Origin: Metellina segmentata
Lineage: Eukaryota; Arthropoda; Arachnida; Araneae; Tetragnathidae
Direction of reading: 5' to 3'
DNA length: 64,000 bases
Assembly: GCA_947359465.1 (NCBI GenBank)
Contig: OX375877.1
Location: forward strand, 27,725,235-27,789,234
Below the pieces are notes generated by a model, which ran no database searches, had not been told where the DNA came from, and worked only from the letters and a program-made list of their open reading frames with translations. Shown in pieces: positions 22,461-34,300 of the stretch. The position numbers and the translations under genes are program-made. Numbering within the stretch: the stretch's first letter is position 1; the number at the start of each line of letters is the position of its first letter.

Positions 22461-23215
22461 AAACCAATAGAAATGTTTTCAAGAGAATCTTCTAAAAGTT
22501 TTTATCATGTAGTTATATCGTATTTGGTGTAAACCTATCTTGTAAATGTATTCATTTCACTATCTTACAATTAATTTAAAATTAAATTGAATTTTTAGTA
22601 GAATATGATGCCTTAGGAATTTTGATCTTGAAAAATTGATTTTTTTTTGTATTAGTATAAAATACATAGTAGTGCCACAAAACTGATACAGATGGGCCTT
22701 TCCAAAGTATATAGCAGCGTCAAATATGCACTTTGCACATAATTGTTAGAGTTTGCCAGTCCCTCTAGATCTTCCGATAAAGCGATTTTCAATTTGATTT
22801 AGTTGTTGAATCTTGTGAGATGGGTCATATAATTTCGAAAGTAGAGAAGTTTGTAATTCTATGTCCCACCATTTCAAGTGCGTACCGTGTGTGTGACAAC
22901 GAGAAATCAGTCAAAACATGTAACTTACGACATGAGGGTGACAGTAGAGATAAGTGACCAACGTCGTCTGGAAATAATAATTTGACACCATAGACTAGAC
23001 ATGAAACAGTGCTTCAAATAAATTTGAATTCCATGTTGGGGCCTTAACAAATATCAAAGTGAGGACTATGCAAGAGCCAGTCTCCAACTAGAGTAACCTT
23101 TATAAACTCTGAACACAGTTATATGTGTAGTGTCAGTGCTCGGGTACACTTCCAACTGGACACTTGATGACTGGCAGTGAGTAACCTGGTATGAAGAATC
23201 GTGTTTCTAATTAAT
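22461..23215. other. Unclassified DNA, no feature seen
   Basis: Includes the expected upstream part of the Tc1 element that follows, but I could not find its left TIR or an N-terminal DNA-binding domain. Confidence 0.4.
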
Positions 23216-23218
23216 TAG

Positions 23219-24041
23219 GGCAGTCGAAAGATCCGTGTGTGTAAAAAATCCCATGAACACAATGATCCCGCATATCAACAGTTGGCAGCCCTTTGGTCTA
23301 CTGCCGCAGGTCTACTAATGTCGGCTTCGTCAATTCGCCGACGTCTTCTGCGCCGTGGACTGCGTGCAAGGATTCCTTTATGCAGGAACCCCCTCACGCC
23401 AAACCATCGACGGCTACGACTGAAATGGGCTCATGAGCACAGAGCCTGGCGGGCTGATTGGCAACAAGTTGTCTTTTCTGACGAATCCCGCTTTAATTTG
23501 TGGAACCATGATGGCCGCATTCGTGTTAGACGCTATGCCAGTGAACGCTGCCTTCCAGAGTGCGTTATCGAAAGTCATAGTGGCCGAACACCCAGGAGTT
23601 ATGGTCTGGGATGCGAGTTCGTATCATGGACGATCTCAGCTGCTACGAATAGTGGGTAATCTGAATAGTAACAGGTACGTCCGTGAAGTGATAGAGCCCG
23701 AAGTCGTTCCCTTACTTCAAGGCTTCCCTGGGGCTGTCTTTCAACAGGATAATGCACGTCCACATGTTGCAAGGAATGACTTATTTTCACCCCGACACGT
23801 GCAACTTCTTCCTTGGCCTGCTTATTCGCCAGATATGACGCCTATTGAGCACGTGTGGGATTTGGTTGATCGGCGTCTCGCTCGTGATCCGCGTCCTACA
23901 GCTTCAAAAGACGAACTTTGGGTGCGCATACAAACAATATGGAATTATCTTTCACAAGCAGACATTCAACATCTGTTTCACTCCATGCCACGTCGAATAG
24001 CAGCACTTATTGCAGCGCGTGGTGGCTACACCGAATACTGA
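23219..24041 (+). pseudogene. Tc1-like transposase, frameshifted
   Basis: Open from 23219 in one frame (IRRRLLRRGLRARIPL, VVFSDESRFNLW with the first catalytic Asp). It then needs one frame change near 23594 (one extra A in CCCAGGAG) to continue through VFQQDNARPHVA and PAYSPDMTPIEHVWD to the stop at 24041. Tc1 transposases cut and paste at TA sites with a DD34E triad. Here only 32 residues separate the second Asp from the Glu, so two residues are lost in the ARNDLFSPRH stretch. The paired HTH N terminus is missing. A terminal repeat may lie near 24150-24180 (TGTTGCATTTTTTTACACAA); its partner upstream was not found. Confidence 0.85.
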
Positions 24042-25140
24042 TTTCGGACACTTAATATTGTTTTTTTGCTTTGAAAATTTATTCATTTTTTTGTACTAAT
24101 ACAAGCCGTTTGTGTATTAAATTTCATTTAATTCTGATGACTCCTTCATGGTGTTGCATTTTTTTACACAAACAGCAGTATATATTTCTTAGTGATCATG
24201 CATAATAAGAAGTTGAATATCTTCACTGTCGGTTGTCTTCTCCTTGTTTTCGATTTGTACTGTTTTTCCGCTACCGTTTTGAGGCGACGACACCACAGAT
24301 TTGTTGAAATAAAATCTGACAATTTCTTGTGCTTGTCATTTAATGATAAATGATAAAGCAATTAAGTTACATTCCAGTATACTTGGTCACTATTGATGCC
24401 ATATGTAATACTATGTTAAAAAAGTCAATTTATCTAATAACACTCTAGAAAATGCATTTAAAACAAAAGATACAAAACTGGGGATTCGTAATTTTGACTT
24501 ATTGACATAATACCAGAATTTGGCATTGACTGGTATGTTATCAACCATAAAAGAAAGTTATCCCATGTAATTTCCTTCTTATCTCCTAGCATGTCAAAAA
24601 GTTCAAGAGGAAAAGATCTCCAAGAATATCTCCTACGTCGTCGGAACATTTATATTTCCCTTTTCTTACACACATGCAGTACTGTAACGATGTATAAAAT
24701 ATGAATTATACATTTTGTGTTCATACCACGATCTTATACCGCCTAAAATCAATTTTGTTTTAATAAAATAATACTCATTCATTTGAGAGGTAAAAATTTC
24801 TTCCCAAGTGTTTGATTTATAAAATTTCTTTGTCTTGAAGAAAAGGATTTAAAATATCTTTCTCAAATACGACGTTGCGAAAAGAAACTTGTCACTTTAG
24901 CAGGCTCAGATTTAAATTGATTTTGTACTTGTATTTCTTCATCACAAAAAGTTCGAAACAATTTTACTGAAAGCGAAACGGAAATACAGTTCCAGACCCA
25001 ATTTAATCCAAGATGAAGAATTTGTTTAACTCTATACGGGCAGTGACGCATTCTGACAACATTTTTATTATTAAAGAATTCAAACATTGTATATGTACTA
25101 GATTTGTTATGAAACATCATTATTGCTTTCTAATATTCTA
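24042..25140. other. Tc1 3' region followed by AT-rich DNA
   Basis: The first 140 bp are probably the 3' part of the Tc1 element. Two basic minus-strand ORFs of about 65 codons (24164-24361, 24458-24649) show no motif I recognise. Otherwise nothing seen. Confidence 0.4.
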
Positions 25141-25480
25141 TATACATATCTCTCTTACGTGGCACACAAAAAAGACATTATTTGTTTTCGCGTTTTGGCA
25201 ACATTGTACGATTGTTTGTTACCGCGAAGCCTCGCGCCTCAATTGAATTTATAGGGTTATCGGGCATTTTCAGGGCCAACAATTATAGTTCAACAAGACG
25301 CTTGCACTACGAGTTTCGACAACAAACTCAATTACAATGCGTATGGCTCGAAAGCTGGGGAAATGTACACAAAAACAACATGATGGGTATTCGATTTCCA
25401 AAGCAGCGCTCACATTTCGAGTCAAAATTTGCTCTAAGGTTTCACATGAATTCCAAATTGTTCGAGTTCTGATTCCAGAG
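25141..25480 (+). repeat. Dispersed repeat with a conserved unrecognised ORF, copy 2
   Basis: Counterpart of 11807-12173 in opposite orientation. The plus-strand frame 25182-25472 (96 codons) includes SRFGNIVRLFVTAKPRASI and a longer insert with LQCVWLESWGNVHKNNMMG that is absent from copy 1. It ends near KSKFALRFHM-type sequence, where the copies still align in DNA. Product unknown. Confidence 0.5.
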
Positions 25481-26345
25481 GTACTGTCTAACTTTTATGT
25501 AATACAACAAATGTATACTTGAATAATATTTTTTTGGAATATCATACTTTGAAAACTATTCCTTCTGCTGGGACACATGTCTTCAGTGATGTCAGAAAAG
25601 CGAGCAATGTTAATAGAAACGCTAACATCCGATAAAAAATGTTTTGCTTTTAATTAAAGTTGGATTCTTCAACTAAACAATTTTTTAGTGACTCAAGATT
25701 TAAATTTAATTGCTTTGATCCTTTCTCTGCAATGTAAACCTGGTGAATTCAATTGTAGGGAAAGGCAAATATTTTCATGTATTATACGTATTTTACTATG
25801 CGTTAAATGTTGATCCTATTTTTAATTTAACATTACATATTCACATTCCATATCATTTCTTATTATTTTTACAAATATTTTTTTAGAAATAAAGTGTTGG
25901 TACACTTGCTATAATATTTATTTTAGCTGTTGCTATACATTTCATTGATAGATATTTTTTCATTGATGGAGTTCCATTACTAGATTAATGAGCGTGTGGA
26001 AGCAACCCATCAATTCTCCTTATTGCGCTCTTGGAACTGTTAATTGTAAACTTCATTACGTCTTGATATTATGCTTGTTAAACACGTGCAAACTATAAAA
26101 TTAGTAAAGTAGGTTGGCAGGTAATTAATGACAAAATGGAACTACAAAGTAGTGTATTGGCGACGGGTGCGCTTCCTGCGCATGCGCTGTAATCAGAGCT
26201 TTTGTATATAGTTCCAGAATTCGCTTTTGTAGAGCATTCGACTTCTTACGTGTATATATCATCCACCACCTGATTGAACCTAATAAAGGTCTTATTTTCT
26301 TAGCTGCTTCGTGTTTTCATCATAAACTCCTTAGTACACAACATA
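25481..26345. other. Mostly AT-rich DNA; possible LTR-like patch
   Basis: Positions 26100-26340 hold TGCGCATGCGC (26177-26187), TATATAG-like sequence and AATAAAGG in an order that could be a solo LTR or promoter. There is no second copy, no clear TG...CA ends and no target duplication, so I leave it unassigned. Confidence 0.3.
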
Positions 26346-26390
26346 ACTCCACTCTCCAAAACTTCCACACCATACCAACGTGAATAATGT
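26346..26390 (-). repeat. SINE fragment
   Basis: ACTCCACTCTCCAAAACTTC and the following CACACCATACCAACGTGA match the middle of the tRNA-derived SINE at 59857-60185. Confidence 0.5.
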
Positions 26391-26452
26391 TAATTAATGT
26401 ATTTCTAACTAAACGAGTGTAAAGTGTAACCGTTTTAGCAAGCCGGAATGAA

Positions 26453-26966
26453 GCAGTGCAACTTTGTATATACCAAAAAGTACTTCAAGGTAATGTTGGG
26501 TTACACTGTTATATATACTACAGCATAACAATTTTTGTTCTGATGGATAAGTTCGCTACAATATTCCCCTCCATAATTTAATGGTAACCAAAATTCGATA
26601 GATAATGCCACAGTTAGAATGATTGCCATTTGCGTGAGACTGTGAAAGCTTTATTAAGATCACAGTTGTGAATGTCCTGTGTTGCCTTTAGAAGCCAAGT
26701 GTGAGTGCCGTTGTGAAGTGAAGGCTGATCAGCAATGAATGGAGTGAAGCTGTGATAGTAAATAAACAGTGTCTACTATCACAGAGCCTCAGGTGTCTGT
26801 TGAAAGTGATTTGCATCGCATTGGCCATTCCACTATCCATCGAAGTTTTAAATTCTTGCCTGTTCATATCACGTCCGCAAGTCACCAATTTTGCAGGCTG
26901 GTGAGAAGCATTGCATTTTTTATCCTCCAAAAAGTACTCCAAGGTAAAGTTGGGTTACACTGTTAC
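26453..26966 (+). repeat. Pair of 58-bp direct repeats about 455 bp apart
   Basis: 26453-26510 and 26907-26966 share AGCAxTGCA..., CAAAAAGTACTxCAAGGTAA and TTGGGTTACACTGTTA. They could be LTR ends, a duplication, or termini of a small element. No coding sequence lies between them. Confidence 0.5.
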
Positions 26967-28038
26967 CGAGTCGCAAGTTAATTTTTGTAGTGGTGGCTAA
27001 GCGAGCGCTACACCAGTATATCGATTTTATAAGCCAGCCACAGAACATGGAGTCTTGTCAGTATCAAAAAAAAATTTCATCAAAAGAGCTGCATTTGTTA
27101 GTGTATAAAAATTGAGAGTATTTCAGCCCTTGTTCTGGTTTGTTGCTCTATGGTCACCTTTTGCAACACGATGTTCCCTTTGGAGCAATCAGAAAATAAA
27201 ATATCTCAAAATTGCAAACACTCATGAATGATCTAATACACCATTAAGAAACCGTACCAATCATAAACTGCCACTACAGATTGACTCTCCTCATCTATCC
27301 ACTCCAACTGATTGAAAAGAAATTTAATTTTTAGAAAGAGTGTTGCAGAAAATTGTATACATCTGTTTCTTCCTCGTTCTAGAAAGGGTCGGATTGAAAA
27401 ATAAAATATTGTTTTTGACACTTACTAAACTATCATCTATGTTCCTCTAGAAATACTGGGCTTCAAACGGAGTTTGTGGTTCTGTCAATTTGGCTTTTAA
27501 CCTAGACAACATCGCTGTATAATATAATATTCATTTCAACTCACACACCTTCGCTATATGCATTGACTATGCTGACCATCGATGTTATCGATACTAATGC
27601 CCATCCTCAGTTTTTCTCAAATGTCCTACTTTAAGTCGCTAACTGAGAATCTCACTGCCTTACACTGCTACCTCCATGTATAATTTGTAATGTTACAAAT
27701 AGCAATTTCACGGTAACAGTTCTAACTGTGACTGCTGCTGAAGAATATATGTGGTTCTAAATCATGATTGTGACTCTAAACTGACTAAATATGATGGGTT
27801 GAGTGTAAAGTATCTCTTCGCCACTCGTAGCAACAGGATGTTCTTGTTAGGTTTCAAATCTTTTAGTGGTTCTCTCAGTGAAAGTAATGTACATTTGAAC
27901 GTACATTTAGTCAGTTTTCACTGCTACCAAATCGCTGATCTCCTTCGCAATCACTAATTACAGTAGCAGTATTAAAATCAGTCAAATCAGCTTAGCGAAA
28001 TCAGCTCAATCAATGTTACCGTATCACCGATACTATCA
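26967..28038. other. Unclassified DNA
   Basis: Moderately AT-rich with scattered CACTGCTACC-like short repeats toward the right end. No ORF of note. Confidence 0.4.
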
Positions 28039-28092
28039 ATCACTGTTCCAACAATCACTGCTCCAACAATCACTGCTACCAAATCACTGTTA
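28039..28092 (+). repeat. 15-bp tandem repeat, 3.5 units
   Basis: ATCACTGTTCCAACA, ATCACTGCTCCAACA, ATCACTGCTACCAA and a partial fourth unit follow one another directly. Confidence 0.8.
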
Positions 28093-28156
28093 TTTTAATA
28101 TTAATGTAACAGGCAAGAACTGTGATTCGAAAGTATCGGTGATAGAGTAGCAGTTC

Positions 28157-28580
28157 TAGGGATTGCAATTCGGCACGATTTTCAATACTTTCGTTTAACT
28201 TCGTTTCATATGAAGTCATTTCTTTGAGTATTTTCTCAAAATCTGTTTATTTTCTAAAGTTTATCTTTTTGCAATGGTCTTCATTTTCTTGCAGAATTTG
28301 CTTTTCTAATTTCTCTTTATTAAAAAAATATTATTGATGATTTAATTTATTATTTTCGCTAGAATTCTTCAAGCTGATGATTGAACAATATAAAATTGAT
28401 TGATTCATAATCAATTGCTTTTTAAACAATTTTGCGACTTTAAAGTTGGGTTTGAATAATCCTATATTTAATTTTTTTTAAACTCGGGTTTATAGGATCC
28501 GTTCCGGATCCGATAAATGTTGCTGGATCCGGTAGGTAGCTAAATGATACCGGATCCGCCGGATCGGATTGCAATCCCTA
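28157..28580. mobile_element. hAT-type non-autonomous element (MITE)
   Basis: Terminal inverted repeats TAGGGATTGCAATTCGG and CGGATTGCAATCCCTA are flanked by a perfect 8-bp duplication AGCAGTTC (28149-28156 and 28581-28588). An 8-bp duplication and a short T/CAGGG-type TIR are characteristic of hAT transposons. The right end carries five GGATCCG/GGATCGG motifs (28495-28566), plausible subterminal binding sites. The element is 424 bp and non-coding. Confidence 0.85.
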
Positions 28581-28711
28581 AGCAGTTCTGTGGTTCGCTT
28601 AACATCCCTATGTGTGTGTACAATGTTATACATAATTTTTACATTAATTGAACTTGTTTAACGTTACATTAATTCATTTACTTGAGAATTGTACTCAAAT
28701 GAAAGAACTAA

Positions 28712-29066
28712 ACTAAATTTAAAATGGCGTACTCCACCTGCACACCTGTGGTACAGCGGAACATCCCCTGGAACTCTTCTGGAAGTTAATTGTGATCGTG
28801 GCTCCCAGACTGCACTAGCTAGGCTTAAAAGTGAACACCTTAAGTGTCTTTATATTGAACGTGACAGAAAAATCCATCCCACTTGCAGAAAATGCTGTGA
28901 CCATCCAGCCTCTCCGGAGCACATACTGAGTTGCGTCGGACTTTCCAAGGAGGACTTGACATCTATCCCCCTTATTGTGATTGATTTTCTGGCGGTCAAC
29001 AACCCACTGGAGTTGATCTGACATATGTCAGATCTTTTAAAGAGGATAAGCAACAACAACAACAAC
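28712..29066 (+). pseudogene. 5'-truncated LINE: ORF2 C terminus and (CAA)n tail
   Basis: The frame ending at 29021 reads NLKWRTPPAHLWYSG, RGSQTALARLKSEHLKCLYI, a CxxC and then C-H-C cluster (CRKCCDHPASPEHILSC), and a final NNPLELI. This is the end of a Jockey-type ORF2 after its RNase H domain. A short 3' region and CAACAACAACAACAACA (29049-29066) follow, a simple-repeat tail as used by some LINEs. The family is different from the element at 6416-11806. Confidence 0.75.
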
Positions 29067-29071
29067 ATTAA

Positions 29072-29305
29072 TTGAACCCTACAAGTGTTTTGACGAGATA
29101 TCTCGTCCACGATTTGGTCAATTTTGTTTTAAAGACGAAGTACATCGCCAGGACAAAACTTCCCAATTACACCAAGGGAAATGAAAATCCAAGTAGGATA
29201 AACAAATTTTCCATCCAGACGGACAGTTTGGAATAAGTTTCTGCAGCAGAGAATGGACATTACAAGACATTTATCGACGCTCAGATAAACCACCGGAAGG
29301 GTTAA
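29072..29305. mobile_element. Palindrome-rich TTAA element, copy D
   Basis: Left end TTGAACCCTACAAGTGTTTT and right end CCACCGGAAGGGTTAA are inverted partners. GACGAGATATCTCGTC is a perfect palindrome at 29092-29107. It starts immediately after the LINE (CAA)n tail. Confidence 0.6.
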
Positions 29306-29860
29306 TGGATGCATTTTCACAAACATGGCTGTTTTACTTTGCCTCGTCTGTTGGGAAATGGCCTCTCGACGTTGGATGTGGAAAAGCGAGAAAAAACATT
29401 AAGGAATATCACTCTAATTGAGAAGGGGATTTGCTTTCGCACCAAACTAATTGCTTTTTTCACATGCAGAGTTACTCTAGTTGTGGGATGGCTGTTGGCT
29501 TTTCTCTGATTCTGATTGATTTTCCGGCTCTTAATTGCTTGGAAAGAAGCCACGGAATTAAGTGGTGCTCGCCAAATAAAACACTTCTGTAAACAAAACA
29601 ATTAACTGGAAGTGGAGTCTCATCCATGCTAGATTTATTCTTTTTTAATGAATTCGGTTTTATTTATATCGTTAACTGACAGATTCAGAAATAAATTCAT
29701 GTGCTAAGTTCGCAGACATCGTGTCATTTCCTGTTTTTCCATTTAAAAAGTCTGTTTGAAATGTATTCCAAAAACTTGTAATATTCTATTCCGTGTGAAG
29801 AATATTCCCAATGCAGCTGTGTAGGTTAGGTCGTAATTGGTGACTGAAATATAGATACTA
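29306..29860. other. Unclassified DNA
   Basis: Overlapping ORFs of 66 and 94 codons on opposite strands (29309-29509, 29317-29601) without recognisable motifs. Confidence 0.35.
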
Positions 29861-30335
29861 GTGCCTGGTGTAGATCTTGGCTACTCTCAATCCAGGGGTT
29901 TTAATCCCCTAGGTGGTTTAGACTAGATGCTTCGTCCATCAAGATCTGATCAATTTTTCAAATGACGAGATATCTCGTCATGAAGATATTAAAGATTATG
30001 TGTTGATGACAAGATCAAGATCTGGTCATTTTTTTCTTCCTGGTGTTCCTGGTATAGTACCTGGTGTAAATCTTGGCTACTCTCAAACCAGGGGTTTTAA
30101 TCCTCTAAGTGGTTTTGACTAGATGCTTCATCCATCAAGATCTAATCAATTTTGCAAATAACGAGATATCTCGTCATGAAAATATTAAAAAAATTTGTGT
30201 TGATGACAACATCAAGATCTGGTCACTTTTCTTCTTATGGCGAGATATCTCGTTCACCAAGATCTGGTTAGTTTTGATCTAATCGAACTATTGACGATGC
30301 TAAAACCTCGTCAAGACAACCAACAGGAGGGTTAT
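29861..30335. mobile_element. Palindrome-rich TTAA element, copy E, with internal 196-bp duplication
   Basis: Left terminus TTAATCCCCTAGGTGGTTTT (29901) and right terminus, inverted, AACCCTCCTGTTGGTTGTCT (30335 back to about 30312) define the element. A 196-bp direct duplication (29861-30056, 30057-30239) repeats the left end and its monomers. Palindromes ACGAGATATCTCGT occur at 29964-29979 and 30161-30174, with a shorter one at 30241-30252. They are interspersed with CATCAAGATCTGATCAATTT. Confidence 0.65.
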
Positions 30336-31041
30336 ATAGGGAGGCTTTGTCCTCCAGGATGGGAATTAGGGTTGGCTAAATAGGATTGGTTGTCTCTCGG
30401 TCGGTTCTTGTCTCACCTGGACTCTAGTCGCTTTTCTGGTGATCCGATTATGCCATGTTGCGTTAAAATAGATGGGTAAGCAATGCCGTGACTATCTTCT
30501 TTTAAATTGGCAAAAATTAGCTCCCAATTCCTTTTTACGTGAATACGTCTTTCATTTCAGTGTGGTTTAGGGGTCTCTAGGAAAACTCGATTTACCAAAC
30601 ATATGAGAAGATTCGTCGGCTTATATCTCGTAAACTATAAATGGTAATCTAATGATTTAGATGTTTTCGTATTCATGATTTATGTCTGTAAATACAATGG
30701 TGAGTGGGGGTAGCGTTTACGGGACATTAATAACGAAAATGGTGATGTTTGAGCAGAGTAGCTTTGGATTACGAGTGGAATATTGTAGTTGTATAATTTG
30801 TATGTAATAGCAAGGCCTACAATGTTATTTAGTAATATTAACCTTTACAAAATTGGTAAGTTTTAGCAGATTAGTGTGATCAGTTGAAGAAACGTTTCAT
30901 ATCGCCAAGCAAAATTTCAAAGTAAATATGGAAAGATAAGAAACGTGTTTTATTTTATTGGCAAGACAAATTCAAAAGGAATCAGAAAAGCCCTGATGAA
31001 CTAATGCATATTATCGTATAGAAAATGTAAGAAAATCGATT
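30336..31041. other. Unclassified DNA
   Basis: No ORF or repeat recognised. Confidence 0.4.
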
Positions 31042-31167
31042 TTCCTCGTCATTTTATCGTGGTGCAAAATCTCCAGCTGTTGTCATCGGATCTTTCCCTT
31101 GGGAATTGTTCCAGGACCGTGGCCAATTGCTTGCTCGAGTGCAACTAATTCATTACCATTACGATTA
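31042..31167 (+). repeat. SINE 3' fragment
   Basis: Matches the 3' half of the SINE: CCTCGTC, CATCGGATCTTTCCCTTGGG, CCAGGACCGTGGCCAATTGC. The tRNA-like head is missing. Confidence 0.65.
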
Positions 31168-31195
31168 TTTAAACTTCTATGTTTTTTAATGAAAT

Positions 31196-31462
31196 TTGCA
31201 CTTGGTTTTCATTTACCTTCGTTCACAGTTACTGCTAGTTCACAGCGCGCTTGCATATGACCTCATTCATAAAAAAAAACTTCGTGTTGCGAAAAAATTA
31301 TGGATTGACTTGGCAGAAACGGACCGGAAAACATTATCAGAAAATGATTTTGGGAACGTGGAAAGTTCGTTCTTTATACCTAGGCAAAGCGCTTCAAATG
31401 CTGACCCCACACCTTTAAATAATTACCAAGTCGATTTATTAGCAATTGATGAGATTATATGA
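31196..31462 (+). CDS. Hypothetical ORF, function unknown
   Basis: An 88-codon ORF with protein-like composition in its second half (KKLWIDLAETDRKTLSEND, IPRQSASNADPTPLNNYQV). I do not recognise it. Another open stretch of similar character follows at 31608-31842 in a different frame, so both may be remains of one gene or transposon. No splice signals were convincingly linked to it. Confidence 0.25.
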   Translation: MHLVFIYLRSQLLLVHSALAYDLIHKKKLRVAKKLWIDLAETDRKTLSENDFGNVESSFFIPRQSASNADPTPLNNYQVDLLAIDEII

Positions 31463-31607
31463 ATAGGAGAGAGGGTGATTTTATATATATGCGAGTTTTT
31501 TATAGCTGACATGAAAATAAACATGTTTTAGAAACTGAATTTATACTAAAATACAAGATTTGGATGAATTGGGAACATCATTTGAATGCCCGATGAAATG
31601 AGCACAT

Positions 31608-31842
31608 AGAAAATATTTCTGGCCAGGCCAATAGGAATCAGTCCTAGAGGAAAACCAGAGTTTATATCGATTGACTATGTAGACAAGGCTTTTGCAATAC
31701 TAAGAAGTGGAGAACTATTGTCAATAAAAGGTCAAGATGGCACAGTATCATCGAGAAATTCAATGCCATGCCTAGCTGATGAGCCAATGAAGAAGAAAGA
31801 AGTAATAGTTTTGAAATCATTCATTATGAACCACGCAAGGTA
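31608..31842 (+). pseudogene. Exon-like open frame, function unknown
   Basis: Open for about 77 codons after a TAG, reading LARPIGISPRGKPEFISIDY, then KAFAILRSGELLSIKGQDG and NSMPCLADEPMKKKEVIVL. The residue mix is protein-like. The end, CACGCAAGGTAAAA, resembles a splice donor. The upstream AG lacks a pyrimidine tract. Could be an exon or the remnant of an element. Family unknown. Confidence 0.25.
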
Positions 31843-31862
31843 AAATTGTGGAGAATATATCA

Positions 31863-32810
31863 CACGTAATTTATTGAAGCCCTAATGCATTAGACAAACA
31901 CTGGTATAATATTCTGAAATCATTATGCGTACCATGTTTTAAAACAAAAGGTGACACATAGAAAAACAAAACACAAATAAGACAGAAATGCAAAATTATG
32001 AAAAACTCGAGGAAGATAGCGTTTTAAGTTCACGAAGGTTACAAAAACATGGCATGAATTTGATTCCTATCAATTCCTATAAATGTTTTAAAAATGACTT
32101 AACTACAAACATGTGTTCACTTTTCCCCCTTCTTGGTTAATATGGTAATAATCAAAGACCTACTGAAAGGAACTGATTATAAATGCACTACATAGTGTAA
32201 ACACATTAAAGGCTTATTTATGCGCGTTGATCCATTACGCATATTTCCTCCCCTAGCACTTGTAAATTGCGAATCAGAATTTATAGGTGTCGATTTTTTT
32301 CTAAAATCACGAGGTTTAACATTTCAAAGGTGAAAGAGAAATGCAATATCCCTGCTATTAAGTTTGTTTATGGGCTATTCAAAACTACATCAAATAACAT
32401 TAAACGTCCATCCAACTGGATGTTCCTTAACGAGATAAAAGGAAACTTCTTTCAGCAAAAATTAGTAAAAGGTATCACTCTAAGATCATATAGCATATAA
32501 ATGCAGTTCCAAAATGGTAAAATCCTTTCAAAACTTTAAAGCACTTTATAAATATCCTAAAAAAAACTTAATGGGAGCCTAAATCAAAGAGATTAGTTTA
32601 GCTAACGCCCTTGCTGACTAAATTACTATGCTTGGTTTTCAAACGCCATTAGGGTAAATCTTTTCTTCCGGTCCTTAATTATGCCCTTGAGAAGAAATTA
32701 TTTCTAAAAAATTGCTTTTTAAGGCAGTTGGGCTTTGCTCAGATGTGAATGTGCGTGACATTATGGCATTGTATTTTTGACACTTGATTATTTCTGTTTT
32801 TCGTGTGGAT
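31863..32810. other. AT-rich DNA, no feature seen
   Basis: Only a 77-codon basic ORF without motifs (32267-32500). Confidence 0.4.
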
Positions 32811-33196
32811 TATTATTGCATTTTCCTTTAACACTTTGGCTCTTTCACACGCATGTATCCCTTCTGCAAACAACAGTCTTCTACAGGACTTCTAACAGTT
32901 TGAATATCCTTGTGTTAGAATCTTTCCTAGGAGCGTGTAGTATTATTGCATTTTCCTGTAACACTCTGGCTCTTTCACATACATATATCCCTTCTGCAAA
33001 CAACAGTCTTTCCTACAGGACTTCTAACAGTTTGGATATCCTTGTGTAAGAATCTTTGCTAGGAGCGTGTAGTATTATTTCATTTTCCTGTAACAATCTG
33101 GCTCTTTCACATACATATATCCCTTCTGCAACAACAGTCTTTCCTACAGGACTGCTAACAGTTTGGATATCCTTGTGTTAGAATCTTTCCTAGGAG
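32811..33196 (+). repeat. Tandem triplicate of about 131 bp
   Basis: Units 32811-32940, 32941-33072 and 33073-33196 share TATTATTGCATTTTCC, GGCTCTTTCACA and CCTTGTGTTAGAATCTTTCC with few differences. Units 2 and 3 share substitutions absent from unit 1. The ORFs across them are by-products of the repeat. Confidence 0.9.
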
Positions 33197-34300
33197 TTTT
33201 TCAACCAATAGATGTGATTATCGAATCAGTGTGTAAATCATTGTGGGATAAAAGCAATCCTACCCAGAAATTCTGTATAGGTTGGAGGGTAAGGGTTCAA
33301 ATGGGGCTAAAAAAATTCGAAATCCTCATAAAAACAATATTGAGTACATTACGATCAATATCAACCAATTCAACTAGAACAGCCAATATATATAGCTCTG
33401 GGCAATACTGTTTGTATATCATAATATCCAAATCTAGGTCAATATTTTTTACTTTATGTATTTACTAAGAAATTTCAACTATAATGAAGCAATTAAGCAT
33501 TTTAATGTTTCTCCTTTGTTAGAATTATATATACTAGTTTAAACTTATCCGATTTCTTTACAAAACATCTACGATTTCAACATGTAATTTTAACACAATA
33601 ACATATTTATTCAGACTTTGAATAACCTAAACAGTTCCTTACTGAATATGCGCTGGTTTTAATCCAAATGTTACTCACTGTGGTATCTTAGCTTCAGTTT
33701 GTACAAAGAAAACAAAGCCTTCCGATGTAGGACGACTCAGTTACTCGTGTATAGATCTTTGTTTTTCTTATTATCCAATCCACCCCTATCCTACACGTAC
33801 GTAGAACTACAAGAGTATAAATCACATTTATTTTTGTTTCCTACGTATCTTAATCTACAGGAGCAGAAATTGAAAGCTCTAGAACTAAGTTCTCGTAAAC
33901 CTCACCGAGCGAATAAGACTTAATCTTGGGTTATCTATCACTTTGTAAACAAGACTCAGGGGATACCATGCTTTTCCAACCGATACGACACTTATTGGTT
34001 CTTTTTATCTACGATTGTTTTTGGTTTTGAAACTGAAGAATTCTCGGTACGAGCGGTGATTTGTTTTAGTACTTGGGAAGAAAATCAGATCCAGGGTTTT
34101 GTTTGTTCTTAAGGAGTTTCATAAATTCTTAAGAATCCGAGGGAAATATTTTGTGTCTAACATAAATGAGCTTATTTTTAAAACCAAATTTGGAGGAACA
34201 TGGAAAACTAAAAATCAGGAGGAAATAAATTTTTATTTTTAAGCATATTTAAGCATTAGGTTGTCACTGAATTAATGTAATTGTGGTAAAAACGAATATA
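33197..34300. other. AT-rich DNA, no feature seen
   Basis: No convincing ORF or repeat. Confidence 0.45.

Noticed and set aside
26037..26345. Solo LTR of a Gypsy-type element
   Set aside because: TATA-like and AATAAA-like signals are suggestive, but no second copy, TG/CA ends, primer-binding site or target duplication could be shown.
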